DNA from: an uncultured Alphaproteobacteria bacterium
GTDB lineage: Bacteria; Pseudomonadota; Alphaproteobacteria; JALCBB01
Reading direction: 5' to 3'
Length of the DNA stretch: 64,000 nt
NCBI GenBank assembly: GCA_958267355.1
Contig: OY279575.1
Location: 604,335 to 668,334, forward strand
Shown: positions 15,001 to 27,000 of the stretch, piece by piece
How the letters are laid out: each line of letters begins with the position of its first letter
Position numbering within the stretch: position 1 is the stretch's first letter
Notes under the pieces: generated by a model
The model's input: the letters and a program-made list of their open reading frames with translations, nothing else
Databases searched by the model: none
What the model was told of the DNA's origin: nothing
Translations under genes and position numbers: made by a program

Positions 15001-18000
15001 GTTTTAGCATCTTTAGCTAGAGATGAGACGCCAGCGGATAAGTTGAAGGCGCCGCGTATTGTTGGCACTTTGCCGAGTCATGCGACATTTGCTCTGGAAG
15101 ATACGAATGAGTCGTGGGGATTAAACAATCCGTATCAGCTGACCTTCTTATCGGGGACGACCAATGCGACGAGTGTGGTGAAGTTGGCGGTTGGTCATAG
15201 GGGCACGGAGACGGACGGCAGGATGGACACTGATTTAGGGGTTCAGTTGCTTTCAGGTGATGTGTCGTCTCCGGGTGCGGTGGGGGATGATGTAGCGGCG
15301 ATTGAGTATGCGGCTACGAATGCGGACGGCAGTTTTGATTTGACGATAGAGGAGAAGGACAAGGAGGAAGCGACAGAAGTTACGATGGGCTTTGCGGATG
15401 TCGCGGTGACGACGACTTCTGCCAACGAAGACAAGTGGTCTGACGGTACTTTCACTCTGTATAAGCACGAGGGCAATCTGTTTGAGCTAGAACCCGCAAG
15501 CAGAGGCGCGATTGCGGATCGTTCATTTGCAGTCACCTTGTCGGAGGCGAAAAATCTGACGGTGACCCTGACTGCTGACTCAGAAGCGGTGACTCTGGGT
15601 GGCACAGGAAAAACCGAGACGCTGACCTTCACAGATAGCGGAGCGACAACGCAGACGGTGAATGTGAAGCTGACAAACGCGCAGGTGAATAACAAGGCGG
15701 AGGGTGAGCGTAAGATAACGATTAGTGCTGCGTTGTCGGGAGCGGATGCGAGTGGAATAGACGCACCTGACCCTGCCACCTACACGATTTTTGACGACGA
15801 CAACACGGTCGGCTTTTTGATTAAAGAACGAGACAATTGCGTTGATCTAGGGAATGATGGTTATTTGAATCCTGCGAGCACGGGTAGGGCTGCTTGCTTT
15901 TACGAAGAGGAGTGGAAGCGGCAGTATAAAGCGACGAGTGGGAGCAATTACAAATCTCAAGCTTCGGCAAATACGATTGCCTTAGCGGGTGTGCGTGAAG
16001 GGGCAGAGTTGCCTGCAGTCATTTTGGCGAATAAGGAGATTATTGGGGCGACAGGTGATTTTGCTTTTACCTTTGCGGTTGAAGGGCATGGCTTGACGGG
16101 AAATGATGCGCCTTTTGCGCTTTCGGCTTCGGATTATTCTTTGCCGACAGTAGAGACGAAGATCATCGCTTCAAAGAACTATATATCCAATGGCGATTGG
16201 GATGTTCTTCCTACGGTTGGCATTTTGGCGGCGACAGCCGATAATCTTGTAGAAAACCCGTTCACCTATGGGGAGAGAAGTGAAGCGAATTTTCAGAGAA
16301 GAGGTTCAGTGCCACGACAACAGGGCACAGAGGTGGGGCTCTTGAAGATGACGGGGGTTACGCCTGCCAATCGTGGCTTGAAGCTGACGACAAAGGCGGC
16401 TGACCTTCGAGATTATGTTGGCATCGTGGATATGGACTTCGGCACGATGAAGCTTTCGTTGTCTGAGTCAAATGCCAATGTCAAATCAAATCCGAGTGCA
16501 AAGTATAGTGCGGGTGATACGGTGCCGCTCTATATCCACTTAGACAAGCCGACTCAATATAGGCGTGTTTTTGAATTTGGTCCTGCAACAGTGGATGCAG
16601 GGAATGAGGGGTGGAAACTTGTATTAGACAATAATGCAGGTGATGAAATTACGGTAGAAGCAGGTTCGGGGCAGGCGACGAATGTTGTATTTAATGGGGG
16701 TATAAAGCAGATAGCAGCGTTTGAGCTACAGTATGACGCTGACAACATTCTACGGGGGCTCTCCAAGGTACAAGCGGCTCCTACACAGGGGACAGATGGT
16801 AGTGATGCCTGTACCACGACAAATCTCAATGTAGGAAGCGATGAGACAGCCGTCAGTTGTTATTTCCCTGTAAAGGGAGCAAGGGATGCAGTAGAAATTA
16901 TCAAGGAGGGTTTGGTTCCGTTAACAGTGGCTCCTAAACCCGTTGAGGGCGAGGATGTGCCTGAAGCGGTTGATGGCAAAGTGGTGGCTCAGGTTGTCGC
17001 GGCTGAAGGGTCAGAGATTAGCCTCATCTTTACCTACAACGAAACATTAGCGGCAGGGGCTAACTTGGTCTGCGACATTGCCGATGGAATTACCTTAGGG
17101 AAGGCTTCTGCAACATCGCTCTTGGGCGATGGGATTCTTTCTGAGATTTCTGTGAATGGCGTGGCGGTTGCAAATGCCTTTACAACTGGCAATACGCCAA
17201 GCATTGATTCGCTCCCACTCAGTTTTGCGGCGGGGACGAATCCGACATCAACTGTCACCTTCAAATTCGCAGGTACGCTACCCAAGAAGAATCCTAATCT
17301 TGAATTTACGATCGGTGATTTGGATCAAACTTCGGCTCCTTGTAAGCGAGGCTCAACAGCAGCAGCAGCAAGCGAAGCCATCGGCTCTGAGAGTGCAACC
17401 ATCAATCTGAAAGTCGTTGGCGCGGACAAAGCTACTATCGGGGAGGTAGGCGCAACTCCGCTGACGCTTGAGCCTGCGCCAGCAAACGATGCTAAATCTC
17501 CTGGGGGCAGGAAGTCTTTGCATGAGTTTAATGCAGGAGAGGTAGGGCAGCTTACCTTCAAGTATGGTGGCACATTGGCGGCAGGGGCAGACTTGGTTTG
17601 TGATATTGCCAGCAAGATTACGCTGAGTACAAAGGCTAGTGAGACGAGACTCCTAACGAGCGGATTAATTTCTGGGATTGCGGTGAATGGAGTTGCGGTT
17701 GATGGTGCAATAGCGACTGATAATAGTGCGATTGATAAGTTTCCTTTGACCTTTAAGGCGGGTGCGGAGCCAACTTCTGTTGTGACTTTTCACTTTGCGG
17801 GTAATGCTTTTACAGGAAACCCGCCTTTCAAGTTTGGCATAGGCGAGCTGGACGAGTTTGCGTGTAAACGTGGCAGTACAACGGCGACGGAGACGATTAG
17901 CTTCCCTGAGACAGGGATTCATTTAAAAATTACAGCGAATAATGGAGACGATATCAGCACTGTGCCTGCGCCAACTCCAGTTGTTGCGGCTCCGCTGACG

Positions 18001-21000
18001 ATTGCCCCTGCAGCGAACAGCGATGGCAAATCCATTGTTCAGATTAACGCGGCAGAGGCGAACGAGACGGAAATTGTCTTTACCTACGGAGGCACGCTGG
18101 CGGCGGGCGACCCGCTTGTCTGCGATATTGCCGACAAGATTAGTTTCGGTGCGCCTTCTACATATCAGCTTTTGCTTCGTGGCAATCTTGAGTCTATATC
18201 GGTCAATGGCTCGCCTGTAGCAAATGCCTTTACGGCTTCTCCTGCGAGCATTGACAAATTCCCGCTGACTTTTGCGGCGGGCACAAATCCGACTTCCACC
18301 GTCAAGTTTAAATTCACGGGTGCATTGTCTAAGAGGAATCCCAACCTTCAATTTACGATTGCCGCGCTGGATGACTCGGTTTCTTGTGTGCGGGGTACAA
18401 CGCCAGCAACAGAGAAGATTAGTTTTGCGGGTACAATCGTCAATCTAAAAATCGTTGGGAATAGCGGGGCTACGATAAAGACCGCTTCAGTCGCGCCACC
18501 AACAGGGACTTTAACCCTCACACCGACAGTCGTTGTAGATAACAATGCCCACGGTAAAAGAAAGTCTGTCAGCACTGCTAGCGCGGGTGGATCTACTAAA
18601 TTCACCTTTACCTACGCAGGTACTTTGGCAGAAGGCGAGCCTTTGATGTGTAATATCGCGCATAAAGTTTCGTTCGGTGCGGGAAGATCGCTTATCGGAA
18701 ATGTGGCTCACCTCCAAGTTAATGGTAAGCCTATTCAGGATCTCGGCAATTTGGGTGGCGAAGATTATCAATATAGACTTTTAGATTTTCCTTTGGTTTT
18801 TGAAGCAGGGGAAAATCCGCAATCTGTTCTTGAGTTCCGTTATAGAGGTACGGCGGCAGTCAACAACCCTGTAATGGATTTACATGTAGATGAAATTGAT
18901 GATTCCGTAGATTGTACACGGGGTGGCGAGCCGTCTGCCTTAAAGATTAGCTTTGCGCCGATTCTTCTTAGGTCAGAAATCACAGCGAGCACAGGGGATT
19001 CTCTTCTCTCGACCACCTCAAGTGCGGCGGAAAATACTCTGCGCTTTTCTGCCTTGGGTTCTCCCTATGTCCCTTATGGTAATCAAAAAACCTTGGTCTT
19101 GAATCTATCGGGCGTTAACACGGCAACGCACTTTAAGATTGACCTAGATACAGATGCGCCTGAAAACCAAGCGCAAAGTGGAGACTATCGAATTACTCGT
19201 GTTCTTTTTGGCACTGGCGATGGGGGCCCCGCTAGTTGGGATGCAGCCACTAAAATTCTAACGGTGCCTGAAACATCAGTTTTAGTTGGGCTCCTCTTGC
19301 AGACAAGGATTGAGCCTGCTGCCGTACGGGATAGGAAGCTTGTTTTAGCGGTGACGCAACAGGCGACGGATACCGACAAATATACGCCAGCAAAAGCGCA
19401 AGTGGCTTTGACGATTATCCATTCTAAAGGCGCAAATGCAGCACGGATTCCGACACGGTTGACAATAACAGACCCTGCAGACGAACAGATTCCTGAAGCC
19501 GACCAACGCACCTATACACGAGCTTACGCAGGACTGTGGTCGCGGTCTAAAGTGAATCCTGGCAGTGTCGGCTCATTCACCTTCACCTACAAAGGAACTT
19601 TATCAGCAGGTCAGCCATTGGTCTGCGATATTGCGCGTCAAACCTCCCTGTATCGTGATATTTCACTCTTGCCAAACATTGCCGAAGTATCGGTAAATGA
19701 TGCCGTTATCTCTAATGCAATTAGTGAAAAGAATCTAAAGTTTAACACTTTGCCTTTATCCTTTGCGGCGGGTACCAATCCGACTTCGGTCGTCAAATTT
19801 AAGTACAAGGGCACGGCAAGTCGGGATAACCCAAGGCTTGCCATATTAATAGAAGAGTTTGACGACTCATTGACCTGCACCCGCGGTGGCTCACCCGCAA
19901 CCGAGAGGATTGGTCTTGATAGGGAACATCTGATACTAGAAGTCACGGCGGCAAGTGGGGCTTCTGTTGCGACTGCGGCTTCAACGCGGCCGGCGGCGGT
20001 GCCAAATACGAGTGCGACTTTAACCCGCCTTGTGGGGCGCAGTGGCAACACCGAGGACACCAGTACAGCAGCCAAGGAGCTACCTACAGGTGGCGAAATC
20101 ACAAGGCTGAGGCTTAGGATTGATCACGATACGCGAGACGCCACCGCCAATACAAGACGCTCCATTGGTGCGGTGAACTTTATCATTGCGCCCACCGAGG
20201 CAAGCACCAGCGAGGCGGGCGACTATGTCATAAGTGTTTTAAGCACCACTCCTGCAGACCGAAAGGACTCCACTCTGTGGGATGCAAACACAAACACGCT
20301 GGCGGTTCCGAATGGTGTTGTTGATGTGTCCTTAGCTATTCAGGCGCAAGTTGATGAAGACAAAGACAATGAAACTTTTGGTCTTACCTTTGAGCAAGTT
20401 GCCACCGACACGAGGCAATTTGCGCAGGTGCTCTTGACGCCATCTGACCCGCTGTTATTTTCCATCACCGACCCTGACCCGGGGTACGCGACCCTCAATC
20501 AGCCTACCACGCCACCGACTTCCATCACCGAAGGCGGAAGTGTGAATGTAACCTATACGACGACTCCTGCCGATACACCGCTGAGCGCGAGTTCCGCCTA
20601 TTTCGGTTCTTTCAAAATCACTGCCACAGTTGTCGGCACCGAGAATGAAAATCCGCTTTCAGACATCGGCACGATAACAGTGGGTCAGAGTCCGAGTCAG
20701 GTGCAGGTTTCTAAAACACGGGTCACGCCATCCGCTGGAGATGGTTCTGGACAGTACTGTTGTGGCTATTCGGGTACTAGCAGTACCAGTGCGCCAGTCG
20801 GCTTTATGCACCTACAAGCGGGCGGAGCTGCGAATCTCAACCGACGGGTTGTTAGGTATACGGTTTATGACTACGACGAAGATGTCCGCAAAGCACGGGT
20901 GCGGATTCTGGTTTCCAAAGATTCAAGAAGAGGCTCTGATTCAAACGATCTACGCACACAAAGAGGTGCGAGCAACTATGCAAACAAGGGAGCCTTAGAC

Positions 21001-24000
21001 GGCAGAGCGATTTTCATTCCCGTTGTGGATGACGATTTCATCACTCCAGGCTTTGCCAATCTGCCTACGGTTATCGCAGAAGGCGGCGATGCCTCTGGCA
21101 CGGGGCGGGTTACCATAGACAGGCGGGCAGACGCAGATATCACGGTGCAGGTCAAGCTTTTGCAAGCTGTGCCTGAGTTTGAGGTGTATCTAAAGGCGGA
21201 CAAGGGCAATGCAGGAGCGGTGCGGCTTACCGATGCTTGGCAAGCGACTGCCGAGCATACCTTCCCTGCGACAACCAGTTTCTCAGGCGCGGGCGGAGTG
21301 CAAGAAGGCGCACCGATTTTCATCCATGTGGTGGATGATAATTCGCTCAATGACCCCGCGCCAAGGCTGGTTTTACAAACGCGGGTCAAACGAACTTCTG
21401 ACACTGACTTCTATGTAAAGAAGGTGGGTGGTTCTGCGGCCTATGAAGTGGTGAATTCGGATCCTGTGCGCCATAGAAACGACGATGATATTTTCCGCTC
21501 GCAGTTTTCTTTGAGCGAAGGGCTTGTGGCGGTGGCGCGTCCGTCTAGTGGTAAGGGTGACATAGAGCTTACGGTTACTTCTTCGGTGGCACCCACGGCT
21601 TCGGTGCCGTTGTTGCTGGTGCCTCTCACCAAAACCGCAGACCTAGAAGCTGCGGGAGCTGTCGCCCCCACGGTTGCCGTGCTTAATACCGATTACGAAG
21701 AGAGAAACAGCGCGACAAAAGAAGGGGCGGGCTATGTGCTGACTTTCCCGTCAGGCAAGACCGAGCATACCTTCACCTTGCCTTTGCGCACGCTTGCCTA
21801 TGCGGGCAGCAACTACCGCGAGCGGATTTTAGGGATACGCCTGACCTCCGCCAGTGCCACGCCAGCGCAGGGCATCACCTACGGCAGAGACTTGGCTCTA
21901 ATCCGCATTACAGGCGGAACGGCAAGCCAGTCCTTAGCCTTTGCGGCGACTTCACGCTTTACTTTAACTGAAGGAACGCTTCCAGGTAGTGCTGATGTTA
22001 GCCCTGCGGTCACCGATGTAACAGGAAGTGACGAGACCTACCATTACCGCCTAGCCACCGATGGCACGGCAAGCCTAAACGACTTGGTGGTGGATGAAGC
22101 GACGGGCGGGGGCACTATATCGGGGAGTGCGGTAGCACCCGAAGCGACTTTCAGCACGGCTAAACTTGTTGGAGGCGGGGGCTTCAGTGGTATTCCCTTG
22201 CGGGCTCATGACGACGAGGTCTACGAAGGCGAGGAGACAATCGCTTTGACCCTTGTCGGTGTGACAAGAGAGCAGAGCGGGCAACAAGTCTCTGTCGCCA
22301 ATGTGGCTTTGCCGTCTGCGCCGATAACGATAACCATTGCTGACAACGATTCCGCTCCAGCCCTGACCACAGAGATTGAGAAATCGGCGGGGATTTGCGC
22401 TGATGATGACACAGCAGGGGCAGACAACTGCGAAGGAGACACCATCAATATTACGCTGAAGTTAGACACGCTCAGCAAGTTCCGCACGGGTGTGGCGTGG
22501 ACGACTTCTAAAGAGTCAGGCGACACGGCAGAAACGGGCGCGACTAACAAAGACTTCACCCCCGCATCGGGCACGATTTACTTTGATGCCTACGAAGGCG
22601 GAGCAGAGAAAACCAGCCACAAGCAGGCGGTTCTATCCATTCCGACTTTTGGCGATACCGATACTGAAGACGATACCTTCACGCTAACCCTTGCGGCGAC
22701 AACCGAGTCAGCCAGCCACCTAACCATTGCCAACTCTGTCGCCACGCAACAGCTCACGATTAAGGACAAGGGCGCGACCCGCAATCTGCCTGCGCGAATT
22801 ATCAGGCCTTCGGCTGACCTCGCACAATTTCAAAACGGGCGGATATACAGTACCTCGGTGCAGTTCTACATAGAGGAAGAATTCGGTCAATTCCCTGCAA
22901 CTCTGGCTCTCTTTAAAAAGAGCGCAAGCATTGGCGAGCCAACGGGACGCGGTCAGCGTCCAGGCAACGGAGCGACAACAGGCGGATTTTGTAACAACAG
23001 CGAAGTTTTGTGCTTTACGGTTACCTCTGCACAAGCGACAGCCAACGCCAACCCGAACTCGCGCACGCGCGTTTCTGTAATTGCGCGCGGATTAACCGCA
23101 GGCACAGCCTACCAAGCAACTGTCTTTAGCAAAGACAAAGATTACTTCTGGCCGCCGTTTGAATTTTCTACTTCGGGCAACAACAATGTGATTCCATTGG
23201 ATGGCCCAGTACGCAGCGGGGAAATTCATGCAACAAGGGCTGATAAAGCTGCCAGGGGCTATAGAAATCAAAATCAGTGGATCGGTGGAAATATAGCAAC
23301 TGTACATCAGTTTATGGAAAGCGGACATCAGCCCCTTATGATTGCGGCTCCTGTGGCGAATGGCGGGGCTTTGCTGACCCTTTTGGGTGGTTTGCCGTAT
23401 CCGACTTCGCAAGCCGACAGTCGTTGTAGCGGAACGACGATTTGCCTTGAACACCGCAACTCGGAGGATTCAGCGAGCTTTAGACCTGGTGCGACTCCAT
23501 TTTATGATAGTAGCAATCCGGGTGGGAAAACGAACTTTTGGTTTCTACCCCGTTTCTTTGAACCTGAAAAAGTCTACTACGCCATATTTGTCAGCAGAGA
23601 CGGAAGGCGCACAGAGCCCTTTACCTTTACGCCTCCTGCTGTAACGGCTGGCACGAAAAACAATCTGCGCTTTGCAAATATTGCGGGTTTGGCAGAAGAC
23701 GTAATCGCCTATGGCTACACGGCGATTACCAACACCGCTTATCAGCAGGCGTTTCGTGTGGGTATGGGTGGAGATGCAAATTTTTACGGCTTGTTAAACC
23801 CGATACAGATTATTTTGGATAGGCCTATCGCAACTGACTTGAACGTTACTCTGACTTTGACGACACCCAACCCAACAAGCTTCTTGACCCGCCGCGACTC
23901 GGCGCAAACCTTTAGTGCGGCGACTGCAGACACCCATTACACTACGACAAGCGATGCGACAACCACAATTACAATTCCTGCGGGCGAGAAAATTGGTACT

Positions 24001-27000
24001 GCGAGCAAAGACTTCTTCAAGGTTAAGGCTTCCAGTCCAACGGGCACGGGCTACTATTATGCGGTTGCGACAATCAGCGGTGCCCCGACGGGCGTAACCG
24101 TGCCGACACCCAACGGCTTCATTGAGTTGGTAGACCAAGACAATGCGGTGGAAGAACGCGCTCGAATTGTTATGGGAACAAAGAAGCGTGATGGAAGGCA
24201 GCCTTTAGAGGGATCAGCCACCAGCCTAGACAATGTCGCCTATGATGTTAATGTGAACTATGGAGATTATAATGATGGAAGTGCAGATTTCCCCTCCTTT
24301 GATGTGACAGCAACGATCACGGGGCAGGGTGGGTCAAATCCTACAAGGGACTTAGAATACAGTTCGGCACTGGCGGGTTTTTCCTACCCGTTGGATAAGA
24401 CAAGCACTAGATTTCCAAAGCTCCCTGACAATTATCCGCGTGATACGGCTTTTGTGCCTTTAACGACCCCGTATACATTTACGGTTGGGTCGTATAAAGC
24501 GACGCGCAATGCGCCTGATATGCGTTTTGCATTAGGGTTGCGCGGGCGGCGTGATGGGATTTATGAGGGTGCGGAGAGGTTTGGTGTGAACTTGGCGGTC
24601 AATATACCAGGCGCAACGGTTCAGGTTGATTCGAGTAGCTTTGTTGTTTATGACTCTGACCCTGTTCCTGAGAATCGGATTGAAATTCGTCGTCTTGGTG
24701 ATGGTGTTCCGATACCCGATGATGTTCTTTACGAAGAGTCGGGGGGCAAGACGATTTATGAGGTGCGGATTGGCTTAAGCAATCCCTCTCAGCATGCGAC
24801 TAGGATTCCTTGGGAGATCTTTGGTCAGACTGCGACTTATGGTGGAAGTTTTGACTTTGATATTGCGGCGACAGAGGCGGGTACGAGCTTACCTGATGAC
24901 ACTCCCAATCTTGTGAGTGGTGTGGCGGTTGTGCCTGCCTGTGCCGAAGAAGGCAAGGCACCCGAAGACCTGCGTTGTAACACTTGGGCACCGCCGCTGT
25001 ATCTGCGGATCAACGACGATAGTGCGATTGAGCTTGACGAAGTGATTTCCATTACGACCACGGCGCCGCGTTTCAGGAGTTCGACAAATGACGAAGGAAC
25101 TGTGAATGGCACGCCGCTGACAAGGGCTTTAACCCTGCGCGATCGTGATTCCTTGCCTGCGCCTGACTTTTTGCCGACCTTAAAGCTAGAGAGTGCGCTC
25201 GGCGATACACATTTGAGGGCGGGGGGTGATTGGGTTGTCAATGCGACACTGGATAAGCCTGCGCCTTTTGATATTTTTGCGCCGATTACATTAGAGGGTG
25301 CGGGGGGTAGTCCGCTACAAGCCCGTGAATATAGCGTTGTTTCTCTGCCGCGCACTTCCATCTTGATTCCTGAGGGAGAGCAAAGTCGTGCCTTCATCGT
25401 AAAGACCAAGGTCAGTCGTGCTGGAAGCTCCGTTACAACGGGTGGTTTATCTCTTACCTTGGGTGCGGGGCGGGGCTATCGCCTAGCCTCTGAAAAGAGT
25501 GCGACTCTAACGGTTTCTTATCCTGCGGTACAATCGGGGCTCGGTGTCATTAAGCCCAATCTGGAACAAACTACAAATACGAAACTGGTAGCCAGCCTTA
25601 CTGGCATAGGAGTCTTTACCCCTAGCACTGGGCCTTTTCTAAGGGCTGTAGCCCAGCCTGGTGGCTTAGTAAATTGCGTAGACTTTACCTCGTTCTCGGC
25701 AGATCGGTTTAAGCAGCCTGGTACTGATTCGACCTTTCTGGGTGTGGGTGCGGGCTGTACTTATAAGCTCTATGCTGTGAGAAATCGAGCCGACACCGAG
25801 GTGATTGCAGAAGGCCCGATTGTGCAGATGGCTATTGGAGCGGATATAGCAAAAGAAGCGCGATTCTTTGCCACGCCAACAACCATACGCGCAGGAAGGC
25901 GCAACTTCTTCATGCCCTTTACCATAGCCTTCACTGGCACGTCTGCGAATTCGGCGAAGCTGAGAGAGGGTTTTATTACCTTTAGCAATCTGCGGAGCAA
26001 GGGTTTGGCGGCGGCGATAACGGCGGGCACGGCGACAGACGCTAACGATGACGGCATTGAAGACGGAGTCTTTGTCAGTCTGCAGCAGAATTCAATAGAC
26101 CTAGAACCCAAAACGGGGAGTGGCATACTATTGATTGAAGGCACGGCGGCTTTGTCTCTATCTGCCAGCAGTGCCATACCGACTCTGCCCTTGGTGCTGA
26201 CAGCAACCGTGTCAGAAAATATTGACCCCTTGTTTAAAACAAAAGAGCAAAAAGCCAATCCTAACGCACCGATTACCAGCAAAGACCTAGAAGCCAGCTT
26301 TATCACCGCGCCTGAATTGTTTGTGGATCCTGAAAAGATTGAGCTAGACGAAAAGAACACGGGCGATGAGCCGAGCACCACCGATGGCTTTATTACCCTG
26401 AAGTTGAGGCATCCGACAACCGAAGCACCTTTGGCGGCGGGCGATTATATCCGTATTGCCATGGCTTCTGAAGATGGTCCTGCCACGGGTGCGACCGCAC
26501 AGAACACCGCCACCGAAAGAACTGATTACCGCTCTGAAGATGGAAAAACAACCTTTATCGCACCGGGGGTAACTCAAATCCGTGTGCCCGTTCAGGCCTT
26601 GGCTGACGACACAGAAGAAAAAGAAGAGTTTTATCGGGTGCATTTCTGGGCGACTGGGCCTGTTGCCAATCCGCGCATGCAAACCAGTGACCCCAACAAC
26701 CCGAACGCCACGGGCATCGTCGGGATTCAAGACAACGATTGTACCAGCCCGATAGTCTCTTTTGCCGAGCAGACCTATAGCCTCGCCGAACGCACAGGGT
26801 CAGGAAACGCCCAAACCGAGGGCACGGTTGCGGTGAAGATTGTCTTGCGCGACCCCGATAACGCCAATACACCTTTGCCGAGCTGTGCGCCGTATCCTGT
26901 CGTCAAGTGGCAGGTGGATAACATCTTCGGCGGAAATGCTGCAGGCACGAATGCGAATGCTGACACGGGTGGCACAAACGCCAAGTTCAACCGCGACTAT

